Shown: positions 42,940 through 54,963, counted from the stretch's first letter. The stretch is 64,000 bases of DNA from Scolanthus callimorphus (GCA_033964015.1 CM066913.1:18995854-19059853), one strand, 5' to 3'. The notes: a model not told the origin generated them from the sequence alone. Numbers and translations are program-made.

Positions 42940-43870
42940 GGGCTGTGGTGTAGCTTATTGAGTCTGCTGGGGATCATTGTGGTCTGGTGGATAGTCTGAG
43001 GGGCTCACTGTGGTCTGGCGGATAGTCTGAGGGGCTCACTGTGGCCTGGTGGATGGGTCTGAAGGCCTCACTGTGGCTTGGTGAATGGTGTAAAAGACTC
43101 ACTTTGGTCTGGTGGATGGTCTGAAGGGCTCACTGTGGTCTGGTGGATGGTCTGAAGGGCTCAAGGTGGTCTGGTGGAGGGTCTGAAGGGCTCACCGTGG
43201 TCTGGTGGATGGTCTGAAGGGCTCACTGTGGTCTGGTGGATGGTCCGAAGGGCTCACTGTGGTCTTGTAGATGGTATGAAGGGCTCACTGGTCTGGTGGA
43301 TGGTCTGAAGGGCTCACTGTGGTCTGGTGGATGGTCTGAAGGGCTCACTGTGGTCTGGTGGATGGTCTGAAGGGCTCACTGTGGTCTGGTGGATGGTCTG
43401 AAGGGCTCACTGTGGTCTGGTGGATGGTCTGAAGGGCTCACTGTGGTCTGGTGGATGGTCTGAAGGGCTCACTGTGGTCTGGTGGATGGTCTGAAGGGCT
43501 CACTGTGGTCTGGTGGATGGTCTGAAGGGCTCACTGTGGTCTGGTGGATGGTCTGAAGGGCTCAAGGTGGTCTGGTGGATGGTCTGAAGGGCTCACTGGT
43601 CTGGTGGATGGTCTGAAGGGCTCACTGGTCTGGTGGATGGTCTGAAGGGCTCACTGTGGTCTGGTGGATGGTCTGAAGGGCTCAAGGTGGTCTGGTGGAT
43701 GGTCTGAAGGGCTCACTGTGGTCTGGTGGATGGTATGAAGGGCTCACTGTGGTCTGGTGGATGATATGAAGGGTTCAGTGTGGTCTGGTGGATGGTCTGA
43801 AGGGCTCACTGTGGTCTGGTGGATAGTCTGAAGGGCTAACTTTGGTCTGGTGGATTGTGTGAAGGGCTCG
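42940..43870 (+). repeat. 31-bp minisatellite
   Basis: About 30 tandem copies of GTGGTCTGGTGGATGGTCTG AAGGGCTCACT. Several units are 28 bp (GTG lost) and others carry CTCAAGG in place of CTCACT. The edges (42940-43080 and 43740-43870) are more diverged than the centre. It is non-coding. Confidence 0.95.
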
Positions 43871-44825
43871 CTGTTGTCTGGTGCGAAGGGTTCGGATTTT
43901 AAATGCTACTGCCCCAAGGTACTTTTTATGGCGTGTTGTGGGAGGGCTTTTTGTTGTCTGGCTGGAAACTGTCACTTATTATCTGTTAGATGCTGCAGTT
44001 CCAACATTTTGCTTGCTGATAAGTTAAAATTAATCAATGTCAGTCACAGTCATCAAGGGCATGCCCAAACATGGGGGCTCTGCTTCCACTGCTATCATAG
44101 TCCCAAATTTTCTGAACCAATCAAACACTTTCCCTCATCTTAAGGTTTCGTCGCAACATGATTCAGGGAGTCCAATTAACTACACAAAACGATACAGGGA
44201 GGGTCCTGAGACAATGTGATACACAAAGTTGTGTATCAACATTTATTGGAAAAATGCCTATGTGTTTTTCTATTCACAGCACTAAATAAAACACATGTCT
44301 ATGTCTCAGTCGGTCAGTCAGTCAGTCTAAGAGTTTATCTTAGCTTTGAAAGGAAACTAAGGTAGAATAGGCATAAACAACATTTTTCCCAGGCTATTCA
44401 ACTTACATCTGATGTTATCAGCATGAAAGTGCCAGATCTGCAGAAAGAATGAAGTAACACTGTTAATGGCATACATAAATAATATATTCATCAAGAAACA
44501 CTATTTTATAATGTTAAAGTCATGTGGTTGTATCTAAATTTGACAAGGGTTTGTCCAAATATAGCTCATTAAACATTTTGATGATTTGTACCTGTTCTAC
44601 TCCCCCTCCCCTTGCAGGGGTATCCACTCATCACACTTATTTGTATCCCCCTAACTTGAATTTACCTGATTGTAAAGGATGCTTAGAAATGGCCAGCTAC
44701 TCCTGAAGGGTTACCGCTGTTGAGCTTTTAGTGGTATTCAACCCTCTAGAAATAAAACAAATCATTACAGTAAAAAGATATGTCATATAAGAACCTAGAC
44801 TTTGCAAGTCATACTGAATAGGTTC
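43871..44825. other. Spacer
   Basis: No gene or clear element. It includes a short GTCAGTCA run near 44310 and ordinary AT-rich DNA. Confidence 0.4.
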
Positions 44826-44913
44826 TAGCCTGAGTTAACAGACGCCCGCTCAAAATCAAAAGATTTGAGCGAGAATCTTTTGATTTTGAGCGGGCGTCTG
44901 TTAACTCAGGCTA
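44826..44913. mobile_element. Perfect 40-bp-arm foldback MITE, 9-bp duplication
   Basis: Arms 44826-44865 and 44874-44913 are exact reverse complements (outer TAGCCTGAGTTAACAGACGC) around an 8-nt loop. AATAGGTTC occurs immediately before (44817-44825) and after (44914-44922), a perfect 9-bp duplication, typical of Mutator-like elements. Arm identity and duplication imply a recent insertion. Confidence 0.9.
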
Positions 44914-44922
44914 AATAGGTTC

Positions 44923-46135
44923 TAATATTATTTTAGGATAGGTTTTCAAAATTCAGACTTGGTTCTTAATAATATTTAATGATTTAGCACTTTTTTTTTT
45001 CAACAATAAAATGCTTGCCTACCTTGCTAAAACAATAACATACAAATACACATTTTGAGTATAATTAAAATGTAGTGATTTTTTTTGTATAAGAACTAAT
45101 CTTTATTTGGCTGAACAGGTTCTTACATTTTTGGGTGTTTTTAAAAATGCCAATAATTTCAGCCCGTAGGTTCTTAAATCACAAGGTTCTTACTGTATAT
45201 GCGGGTTTTTACTGTAATTCAGTGTGCAATACAAATTTTGACTTTGCCAAGCGCCGACTCGTCTTGTCGCCGGCCAACTCGCTGTTTGAGGCTTTCCGTA
45301 TTCAAACACGATACTTGATACTTACCTGAGCTATTGCCATAACTTTCTTGCGGCTTCCCGGTAAAGAGAGCGTTGTTTGGCTTCATTTCTTGACACAGAG
45401 CGAAAGCACGAGAAAGCACATGGCAGCCATTGTTAGTCTTTCCCGACATGAAGAAGCGAATAATTTGCATTTTAAATTTCGCGCTATTAGTTTCCAGGGT
45501 CGCGCGATTCTAAATGCGACGACGTTAGGGATAGAAAATAATAATAATCTAGTTACAAGACGCGATCAAAGTGCTATAAAAGGCGCACTGAACTTCTGAA
45601 CATAACTTGCGAGTGTCTATCCTTGACACAGGCTCGGATGAAAACTCCCAAAAGGTATCCATTTCCGGAAGGATTGGATGATTCGGAAATATTCAAGTCT
45701 AAAGATTGACCACTAACACAATTGTAATAGGAAAAATATTGTTGGGCCTAGCTATGATAAAAGCTTAGAGGAAATGGATATTATTTGGGGGTTGACAGTC
45801 ATGTCCTGTCTTTGTGATGCATATATATCATTGTAGTCGCAATATACTGCATCTATATTTCTGCAACTTTATGGCCACGTAAAAAAGCAATAAATTGCTC
45901 ACGAGAACCTCCAACAATCAATTTAATTTTCACAGGGAATTTCTGCAAAAACCCATCCACCGTTTTCGGAATTCACAAGGTTAAACTTAGGAAATGAGAA
46001 GCTTTACGTCCTTTTTTATGCTTTTTTTTCTATTTAGGAAATAATTTGTTGGAGCATTTGAAAATTTTAAAGTGATTGATATATATGATATTTCTAAAAC
46101 CAATCACCGGCCGAAGGCTCTCAAATAGCTGACAC
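44923..46135. other. Spacer
   Basis: AT-rich. GGTTCTTA-type motifs recur near 44955, 45117 and 45185. A GC-richer patch at 45240-45440 has short open frames on both strands but no recognisable protein. Confidence 0.4.
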
Positions 46136-46602
46136 CAGGGGGCCGTTCTCGGCCTCGGGCCCGAAAAGTTTGTTTTGAATTTTTTATAGATTGATCCCCA
46201 AGTTTTTCGCTTTCTTTTCTACCCTGATGATTTAAATAGTCTACAACTTCATATCCGTGAATATGTATACTGTTTACGTCTCAATAAAAAAATTCTCGAT
46301 TTTATTCAAACCCTCAAATCGAAGAAAAATCATCCGAGAAGTCTCGGGAGGTCAGTTGCTCCCGAAAACGTTCCATTGTTTTTCACCAGAGTTTTTTTTC
46401 GGGTGCTCGAAAAGTTCGGTTTAAACTAACGTAATTCTATAAATACTATAGAATAGAAATAACTACGAAAAGGGAGTTATAGACTATTCAAATCAGCAGG
46501 GTAGAAAAGAAAAGAAACAACTTTTTGATAAATCCATCAAAATTTCAAAACAAAGTTCTCGGGCCCGAGAATTCTCGGGCGTTTCGAGAAACGGGCGCCA
46601 GA
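46136..46602. mobile_element. Inverted-repeat element with GGGCCCG ends, 0.47 kb
   Basis: CAGGGGGCCGTTCTCGG with CTCGGGCCCGA mirrors TCGGGCCCGAGA with GAAACGGGCGCC. Inner arms (TTCTTTTCTACCCTG; AATAGTCTA) extend pairing to over 100 bp per side. Confidence 0.75.
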
Positions 46603-47420
46603 GCCTCCCTCGCGAGATGACAAGCCGGGAAGCTCTGGGTACGAGAATGTTTCATAATATATGAGTCAAGGTTGAGGCTTAGGGAGGTAGTTCCGTTTGC
46701 GGGACCATAGCGCGCGTGCACAGCATGTTTTCCCATCGATCTTTTCAATGATCAGTGGCTATTCTACAATTTATAACGAAATAACTCGTCTGTACAAAAT
46801 CAGATAACTGCAGCAGGGGAACTATTTTCAGGTAATTTTAAACCACCTTTTTGCTATTATAACTGTGAATAGCTGAGACATTTTGAGTGTCTCTGGATGA
46901 ATGTAATATTAGATAAATTTTCTGCTTGACAAAGTGAAATACTTTTGGATTTTTATAAAGTTGCAATGTATACCTTACGTTAGTGTGATGAGCCATGTAA
47001 CAGATTTTGTTAAAAAGGCTCAACCAAAATGATCTAAACCGTAAAAAGTAGCTTCTTAAGTACTTTCACTGCAGCTACAACGGGTTGAACTTAAATGTTC
47101 AAGTCAGGAATATTTTTAGTTTGCATAAAAAATATCCATAAACTAGGAAAACGGCACTTAAACTTTGGACACTACGCCTGAAGGCATTAATTTTCTCGTG
47201 TCTGATACTTTATAACTAATTTGTTTCTCCGTCTCCGGTTGGCGGATTTGTCGGAAATCCCTCTTTTGCACACTGTTAATTTATGAATGCAGTGGACAGT
47301 AATGAAACAACACAGGAGGTAACAAGATATAATCTTATCTCGAACAGAAGTTCATACATTAAAAACCTAAAATGTTAACGGATTGGGGGAGAACAGAAAC
47401 CCCGAGTTCGGAATCGAGTT

Positions 47421-47490
47421 CGAGTTGGATACCGAGTTGGAATCCGAGTTGGATACCGAGTTGGAATCCGATTTGGATACCGAGCTGGAA
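47421..47490 (+). repeat. 24-bp tandem repeat, three units
   Basis: GAGTTGGATACCGAGTTGGA ATCC repeated three times with small changes. Multiples of 3 keep an open frame (LDTELES), but no start or splice context supports a gene. Confidence 0.7.
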
Positions 47491-47617
47491 ACAAAAATCA
47501 AAATTCACTATTCCTCAAATAAAATAGATGTTTTTTGCATAATATGCGTAAAATTGGTGTATCCAGAAACATATAACTCGCATATAACATATAACTTTGG
47601 ACCCGAGTTGGTGATCA

Positions 47618-47704
47618 AACTCGCTGAAGGTGACTCCCACAAAATGAAACGCGTATGTTTGAAATACGCGAGTTTCATTTTGTGGGAGTCACCTTCAGCG
47701 AGTT
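47618..47704. repeat. 33-bp-arm perfect foldback
   Basis: The arm beginning AACTCGCTGAAGGTGACTCC (47618-47650) has an exact inverted copy at 47672-47704. The 21-nt loop contains a further GCGTAT/ATACGC pairing, so the whole 87 bp can form one long hairpin. Confidence 0.85.
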
Positions 47705-49332
47705 CTTCGCATGGCGAGAAATAGCGAATGATAATGGGAGGAGTTTAAACATGACCCTAATTATGCTGTCAATAAAGTCGATTGTCCTATTGCGTCTCTC
47801 ATTGGTCGCTGTCGATTGGTGGGTCAATTAGTATGCAAAAACAAACCCTGACTTCCGGGAGAGACAGAAGAGAGAGTGAAGGGTTGTTATAAATTGCTTA
47901 AAACTTTGCCTTTTCGGCTGATAACATGCCAAGAAGAAACAATTTGAAAGCAAAGTAAAATAATATATCATGCTTTTTGTTAATTTTGGGAAAATATCGA
48001 GGATGCGTTGATAAATAACGAGAGTCAATACTGAACTTTGCCTTCGCCGGTTCGCTTCAAGTTCGCGCTAATATTTAAAAATTAAGTTCGCTAGGCACTC
48101 TGGTACTCGTTTCTAGTCTTTTTGGACACATATTATTAGCAGAGGAACGCCTGGTTGTACACTGTCGAAGAACTGGCCGCTCAGAGCGGAAAGAAGCGAA
48201 GAAATCGGCATTTTTTCGAGCTTTTTTGCTTCGAGGCGGACTTCAAGGGCCAAACAATGAAGCCTCGTTTAACATGGAAGTGGATCTTAAAAACCGAGCT
48301 GAAAAATCATTTACATGACGTGAAATCTGTGTGAATTTACGAAGGAATTCTTGTTCTTTTGATCTGGAGGTAAAGTGAGGTTTGTACGAGCTTATAACGT
48401 TACGAAATTTGACTGTTAGTTCTGTGTATTTTAGCGCCGTGGCATAGACTTCCTCTTGTAAACAGAGCTCTTGAGTTTGTAACCTAGATTTGACAAAACC
48501 GAACCGATTTTATACTGTAGCCCACCAATATTACCACGAAAAGAAAGATGAACAACATGTTGTTTCGATCGGAGGCAAAGTAACTTTCGATTTCGAATTT
48601 AGCCCAGTGTTATCTTGAATTTAAGTTTCATTGCCATACATTTACAGTAAATTATTTGAAGGTAATCTGAGTCCATATTTTAGAAGTGCCACGCTCAAGT
48701 GCGCATGTCCATTCGGTATTTCTCCCCATGGAATACTCATATGAGATCTACGAACAGGGAGCCAGAACTGGATTGAACAGGATTGACAATAACAGAAAAT
48801 TGCAATGGTTTTAGCCGAATAATATATTTAGAGCTTGCCAAGTAAGAATGAATTCAACTCAACACGACGGAGACTTTCAGTGTTTCAGAGGAAAGAAACG
48901 ACTTCACTATCAGTTAAGCAGAAAGCTTGAAATTGCTTCTTATGCTATTTATATTTTTAGCTTCCAAGTTTATTGCATTCCTGATGAGAAAATTCTGACT
49001 TTACATGTAACTTTTACGTTTTGCTGCTTTAGTTGGCTCCCTCAAGGTTTCTTTTTCTCCAGCTAAACTCGAATTATAGTTTTGAGTAAGCTTGACTTTT
49101 TGGCCCTGCTTTGCCTTATGTAAACAGGTCATTTCTGATATTCTAGCCTTGATTTTCCTTTGTCACATGTTAGATTTAGTTAGTACAATGAGACAAATAC
49201 TATGTCAAGTATTCTTTGTTACGTCTTGTTGGTACCTTTTAGGGGTCAAAATCAACTAAGCGACGCCATTTTAGGTACCTTTTAGGGGTAAAATCGAAAG
49301 TTCCCGACGAGCACCCCCGCCCCAAAAATATG

Positions 49333-49359
49333 GGGGGGGGGGGGGGGGGGGGGGGGGGG
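49333..49359 (+). repeat. Poly-G tract
   Basis: A 27-base G run. A second run lies at 49433-49449. The CCCCCTAGATCCGCCCCTG end that follows at about 49459 resembles the right end of the 15973-18136 element. Confidence 0.9.
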
Positions 49360-49762
49360 TTGCAGCACTAAGTTGGACTGGTTATGACCCGTACTGAGTT
49401 CAAATAACTACTAATTTATCACTCTCACAAGGGGGGGGGGGGGGGGGGGAAGGTGCAACCCCCTAGATCCGCCCCTGATATATGGTACTGAAAAATATAT
49501 AAAGATAAGCGCGATGAGCTAATTCGAAAAATAGAGGAAATAGAAAATGTGAAATTCAAAAAATTGTCTGCCAAAGTCTACTTTCACTTTTTGATAAATT
49601 ACTCCGGTAAAAATACGAAAGTACAAAAAGCTATTGCAAAATTTACACACGAGTGCTTCCTCCTCCGGAAAGACACTATAATTAAATAGTAATAATTATA
49701 TCTCTTTTTAAATAAGTTTTATTGGAACTACCAATCCATGTACTTTTGTATACGATGCCAAA

Positions 49763-49771
49763 TAAAAAATA

Positions 49772-49822
<51 letters not shown>
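49763..49822 (+). repeat. (CTGT)n microsatellite
   Basis: AATAAAAAATAT followed by about 12 TCTG units. This pattern is common at LINE 3' tails, but no LINE coding sequence was found upstream. Confidence 0.9.
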
Positions 49823-50095
49823 GGTATACGGGTATGTGATTCAGGGTCTCATTTGCATTCAAAATGGCGGATCAAAAACGTTAGGGAGTCTATCTTTTTA
49901 TGTTTTTGCTTCTTCCACTGTCAAACTTGATTAAGGTAGTAAACGGTCATGAAACAACTAAATTCTGTGTTTTGTTGCCACGGAAACATGAAATTTGATA
50001 CCCTTTATTAACCTCGAAATTAGAAATGTGCAGGATATCGTGAATTGGAGTGATACATATTACATTATACCCTACCATGTCCATCTCTTGGTTTT

Positions 50096-50538
50096 ACTGT
50101 GCGACTACGACAACCCCCGGGGGGGGGGGACTCCAATACTTTTGGGGCGGGGGTGCTCGTCGTACCTTTTAGGGTTTAAAATCAGGCCTCTTGTACCTTT
50201 TAGGGGGTAAAATTCGAAAACGTGTAATTTTTCCAGAGGGTACCTTTTAGAGGCCCGTTCTAGCAAATCAAGCAAATCGCACTTGTTGGTAGCCTGAATT
50301 TCGGACGTATTTTCCCTCGAGAGAAAAAATACGAGAGAAAATTACGAGGGACAAAACGTCTTGTTGGTACCTTTTAGGGGTAGATAATTGTGAAAATTAT
50401 GAGCAGAAATAACTTCAAAACACTTAAATACACATCGCCAAACGTATTGCAGGTATTAAAATTGCCTTTAAAAAACTGTTTTCAATCTTTGAATGACAAA
50501 CTTTTTACGGGATGGCCCGGTTGACGTAGTCGCACAGT
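50096..50538. mobile_element. Inverted-repeat element carrying GGTACCTTTTAGGGG motifs
   Basis: ACTGTGCGACTACG and CGTAGTCGCACAGT bound 443 bp. Inside are repeats of GTACCTTTTAGGGGT, also seen at 49228-49300 and, inverted, near 54005-54050, so the family is abundant here. Confidence 0.75.
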
Positions 50539-51332
50539 AAGAGTGGCGTGAAATTTCCGAACCTGCCGAGGCTTTGAAGTTTCATTTCTTAAAATGGAGT
50601 TATAAAGGTTAAGATTTGGTTTCCATGGGGAGAATGAATCAAATTAACAAGAATGACGTGTCTTTGACATTAATGAGAACAAGAAGCCTATCTTTTTTAA
50701 CATACAATTATAACTGTAGGTCTATGGAAGTGTAGTATAAAACAAACGAGGATTTGTGCTCTCTGATAAGGGTCAGGTTTTGGAGACCTTGGCGGCACGC
50801 CCCTACCCAGAAATCTGGGGGCATGTCAAGAATAGCTATCCTGTCGAATGGGTTTCTTCTAGACTGACTGTCTGATTCACTTCCTGTCAAAGTGAAAATA
50901 ACTTGACGGGTGGGACTAATACAAGTTTGCTTGGCTGTTGGGACTCTATGGTATTTGTCTACGACGAAAAGAATGTTTACCTCTCAAATTTCCACTTCAC
51001 ATCCGTTGACGCTTTCACTGGGAATTTTGGCCAAAGATTTTACAAAAGAAATATGCGCGACTTAACAGAAGGTCAAATGTCATACCATTAGGTCAATGCT
51101 CCGTCAATCATTTTCTAATCGCAGTTTCGATGCCTAATTCCATCACAATCTCGCAGAAAATTTCAGGGCTCTAGGAACGAAATTGATTCCACCACTATTA
51201 TTGACGAAGCACGTGCAGAAAATAGAGGGCTCTTGGAACGAGATTGCGATCACCTACTGTTTTAAAACACGACAATTGGACCCGTGTTTGGCAATTTGAC
51301 TCATAGAAAACGAGAACGAGTATAGTCTAATT
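50539..51332. other. Spacer
   Basis: No gene or element recognised. Short open frames on both strands near 50700-51090 have no supporting signals. Confidence 0.4.
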
Positions 51333-51645
51333 ATTTTAGTAGAAACCTACTATCATACTACCTTCGATTTGTTGCTTAAACGCACATATTTTGATTGGTT
51401 TTGAGTTTTACGGTAAACATTTTATTTATTTATATCTTTTAAGAAATGTTTGTTTTTCTTCAAAACACCGGCCTTTTCAAAACTCACTATCTATGACTCA
51501 ATAGACAGTGAGTTTTGAGCCAATCAGAATGCAGGATTCATGATAGTGTGTGAGTGTGATTTTACTATGCGTGATAGATAGTGAGTACCGGAACCAATCA
51601 GATTGCAGGATTCGTGATAGTTTCCGAGTGGGTTTCTACTAAAAT
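51333..51645. mobile_element. Inverted-repeat element containing dispersed repeat copy 2
   Basis: ATTTTAGTAGAAACC mirrors GGTTTCTACTAAAAT. The interior 51448-51567 is nearly identical to 30166-30285, and a partial inverted copy of GGAACCAATCAGATTGCAGG follows at 51590-51610. Confidence 0.7.
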
Positions 51646-51650
51646 AGATT

Positions 51651-51830
51651 AGTCAAATCACACTAGTGGAATATTGTCAACGCTGCGTTCTGGTTGAGCT
51701 ACTACTAGGCTATAAGTTATAGCCTACTAGTAGCGAAAAGTGTCGGATTTGAAAGCCAGAAAATGGCAAATGACCAGACCGCAGAAAACGTTTTTGGCTA
51801 TACAAATTGACCTACTAGTGTAATTTGACT
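51651..51830. mobile_element. Inverted-repeat MITE, 180 bp
   Basis: AGTCAAATCACACTAGT mirrors ACTAGTGTAATTTGACT. A central palindrome GCTACTACTAGGCTATA/ TATAGCCTACTAGTAGC surrounds AGT. Confidence 0.75.
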
Positions 51831-52198
51831 GAAACAATTATTCCTCTCGCCCTCATGGCCTCTGAGTCAATAGCCCATTCGGCTATAATAAATGATAGAG
51901 CACACGGGGTTGGAATTAGTTTACCAGAACCGCAATTTACAAATGTTGCGGCGATAACCATGATAATGATTAAGAGGAAATCCGCGAGTAATCTTGACAC
52001 AAAGTGGAAACAATTTTTAGGAGTATTATAAAACCAATTTCCTTCCTTCTTAGCATTTTATGAAAGGTATTGATAAAATAAAATAAAAATTGGCGATAAC
52101 ACCGAGAAGAAATTCCCAAGGAAACCTGAGAAATAATTTTTCAAAGTTGTGAAGATATGTTGTTGGCTGTTGATGTTCATTTCAAAGTGCTGTCAACC

Positions 52199-52460
52199 CA
52201 GGGGCGTAGCCAGGGGGGGGGGGGGGTCCAGGGGTTCCGGAACCCCCCCCCCCCTCTCCCGCAGCGGAACACCCCCTTGCCTCTGTTCTGGGCCGACTTA
52301 CTACTAAAATTGTAAATATTTAATAGACAACAAATAAAAGCTCCTATAAAATGTAGCAAATTTCTTCAAACGCTCAGTAGTTTTTCCCCGAGATCTATGT
52401 GGAGTTTTTATTTTTTGAATTTTGGAACCCCCCCTCTCATAAGTGCTGGCTACGCCCCTG
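52199..52460. mobile_element. hAT-like MITE, 262 bp, 5-bp duplication
   Basis: The ends CAGGGGCGTAGCC and GGCTACGCCCCTG match the element at 16781. CAACC flanks both sides (52194-52198, 52461-52465). The shared interior (ATGTAGCAAATTTCTTCAAA; GGAACCCCCCCTCTCATAAG) confirms the family. A long G run and C run make the left end able to fold. Confidence 0.88.
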
Positions 52461-53516
52461 CAACCTATACAAATTGTATGGATTTGGGCAACTTTCAGGA
52501 TTCATTTTCGATGTTTGGTGTTATAAGAAATGATTTATTTAGATCAGATATAAAAAGCAGTAAAACAGAAGTCTACAATATGATGTAAATTATTTTGTTC
52601 CAATAAATTTTCCAATCGTTACTCGATTTTCAAATAAGGTTTTATTATTAAGGTTTTATTATTCTATTTTGTCCATATAAAAAAAATAAATAGCCAGTGC
52701 CCGCAAATAGCTAACGAGGCGGGCAGAGGGTAAACATAAAGTTACAATATAGGACAATGAATTACAAAAATTACAAAGCAATGCCGAAAATAGCACTCAA
52801 AAAGGCGATATCGCAAGGAGATATCGCCCTCGTCGCTGCGCGACTAGTGCGGTATCGCTTTTTTCGTGCAATTTTCTTAGCGGAATCTAGCCTCCTGAAG
52901 CTTTGAAAAATCCTATAGAATGCTTAATATATAATTTCCCCATCGCTGAGGATCTCGTATTGTAAACTATGTATTTGAGACGTGTGGGTGATTAGATTAG
53001 ATATGTTCAAATTGTCCATGGATTACGTCTTAAATCTTGCTGAATTAAGCTGAAATGTGGAATATAATGAGGCAAACCTCAGACGCGTCGCTGTCACTAT
53101 GGCACTATTTTATGGCACTATTTAATTTTTGAGGTTAGCACTAATCTTATGTAATTAAAAAGAAAATGAAAGCTATGCAATGTGGCTTTCCGTCTCGCCC
53201 AGTATAAGGACAAACGGCAGCCTTTATCGCTGATAATGAGGCAGGGGCAAGCTTATTTTGGGGAGGGCTTACACAGAACTATAATTTGAAGTCATCCTAC
53301 TAAATAATATCTTGAACTGACTATAGTGAGAAACAACTGAGAAAAAGCGCCACTTGTACGTGTAAGTATTAATCAACAAGCTTAAAAGGTGAGTGCAGGC
53401 ATCTCACCTCATCACCTAGAAGGTATCTTTGTGAGAGATAAATCCTCCCTCAGCACATGTAGTATGCCAGGGTAAATTATAGGTTCTTTTGAGATAAAAA
53501 AACAGTGTGTACTTTA
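52461..53516. other. Spacer
   Basis: AT-rich. A short hairpin GGCGATATC/GATATCGCC lies near 52805-52830. No gene recognised. Confidence 0.4.
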
Positions 53517-54316
53517 CCCGGCGTAATCAATCGAACGTTCGGTAATCGAACTCAATCGAATACCAATCGTTCGATTGATTTTCGACTTGTTCGGCAATCG
53601 AACACAATCGAACAAAATCGAACGTTCGGAAATCGAATTATAAACATACTTAGTTTTTTCTCCCTAAAGGTACCAAATTGGGAGTGGTTTTATCTGACTT
53701 TACTGTACATAAACAGACCTGAGCTACTAGAAGTTTTAAGCTACAATAGCCTGTCAAAGATTGTGCTGAGACAATAAACCAAATGTTTCACTCCAAGACA
53801 TGCTACCCTAGCGGAGGCTTTTCCTCGGTAATTCGCTCTCGTTTTGTGGCTAGCCCTCGCGGTTTTGCTGTCGTGTGTTGTTTTCAATTGTTATCTCGCC
53901 ACCGGCCAAGACAACTACGCGAATGTATGACACGTGACTAACTTCGTAAAAAGACTGACAGAAAAAAGCACTGCTCGCAGGTAACAATGCGGTCAAAAAA
54001 AAAATTTACCTCCCAAAAGGTACCAGAGGGCCGATTTTATCCCCTAAAAATTACACGAACCAAAAGCATCTCCACCCCAAAGGTTTGGGAGTCCCCGTCT
54101 TTTTCTGAGAAATCCTGTCACACATTATTCATAATTACCGAACAAAATCGAACAATCCAATCTGTTCGATTGGTTGGTGTTCGATTTTGTTCGAAAATCG
54201 AACTCACAGCAAAGCTCGCGTTCGATTTTGTTCGATCGCCGAACAACTCGAACGATTGGTGTTCGATTGAGTTCGATTGATTTTTTGTTCGGATTTGTTC
54301 GATTGATTACGCCGGG
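53517..54316. mobile_element. TCGAAC-rich inverted-repeat element, 0.8 kb, 6-bp duplication
   Basis: CCCGGCGTAATCAATCGAAC mirrors GTTCGATTGATTACGCCGGG. ACTTTA lies directly outside both ends (53511-53516, 54317-54322), a 6-bp duplication. Both arms are packed with AATCGAAC/GTTCGATT units, more than ten per side. The centre carries a stretch related to the GGTACCTTTTAGGGG repeat. Confidence 0.88.
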
Positions 54317-54516
54317 ACTTTAGCAAGAACGTGCAGGCGACAGATGGTTGAGAATTTTTCAAAGGTGAGTCTAACAAGAAGTTGTCTTCTTTTGTCTAGA
54401 AAATTGAGTCGTTGTTTTTGTGGCTCGAGTATATATATCTTATTAGATGTTTTTTCATGTAATACGGGCGGATATTTTAAGTTTAAGATTTAGTTTATAT
54501 AATAAGGCTCCTTCAC

Positions 54517-54673
54517 CAATGAAATACCAGGTGATCTCCCGCGCGAAAACTTGATATCTTCACACGTGAAAATATCATGTTATTTTCACATGTGAAAATA
54601 TCACACTTGCCTTTGCTGAATGCTCGATTTTTTAACCTTAACTAAAATAAAATTTGAATTTGGTATTTCATTG
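54517..54673. mobile_element. Inverted-repeat MITE, 157 bp
   Basis: CAATGAAATACCA mirrors TGGTATTTCATTG. Inside, CACACGTGAAAATATCA and a second copy form an internal duplication. Confidence 0.65.
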
Positions 54674-54693
54674 ATGTTTATATAATAAACAGA

Positions 54694-54832
54694 ATATTAC
54701 ATGACCGCTTGGAGATACGAATTTTATCTTCTCGTGTTAAAAATTTATCTCACTCGTTCGCTGCGCTCACTCGTGAGATAAATTTTCAACACTCGAAGAT
54801 AAAATTCGTATCTCCGCGCGGCCATGTAATAT
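54694..54832. mobile_element. Inverted-repeat MITE, 139 bp
   Basis: ATATTACATGACCGC with GGAGATACGAATTTTATCTT mirrors the right arm. The centre (TTATCTCACTCGTTCG against CACTCGTGAGATAA) also folds, making an almost complete hairpin. Confidence 0.8.
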
Positions 54833-54963
54833 CCTCTATATATCTGCACTCAATTTTGACCTAATATGGTAAAATTACTCACAGTCGTATAGTAAAGTTA
54901 ATTATAACCGTAACCAACCGCAAAGTGAATACTCCAATTCGTAAATTGGAGTAAATATATATC

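Larger units (their letters stand above)
46603..49300. other. Spacer with hairpin and possible promoter-like patch
   Basis: Contains three 24-bp tandem units (47421-47490, encoding DTELESEL-type repeats), a perfect hairpin (47618-47704), and a GC-richer stretch (48130-48370) that ends in TCTGGAG before GTAAAG and might be a non-coding first exon. No confident gene. Confidence 0.35.

Noticed and set aside
42940..43870. CRISPR-like array
   Set aside because: There are no variable spacers; it is a continuous 31-bp tandem repeat in a eukaryotic context.
47383..47724. 113-codon frame with DTELESEL repeats
   Set aside because: It begins at a non-ATG codon, is built from a short tandem repeat and runs into a hairpin; no gene structure.
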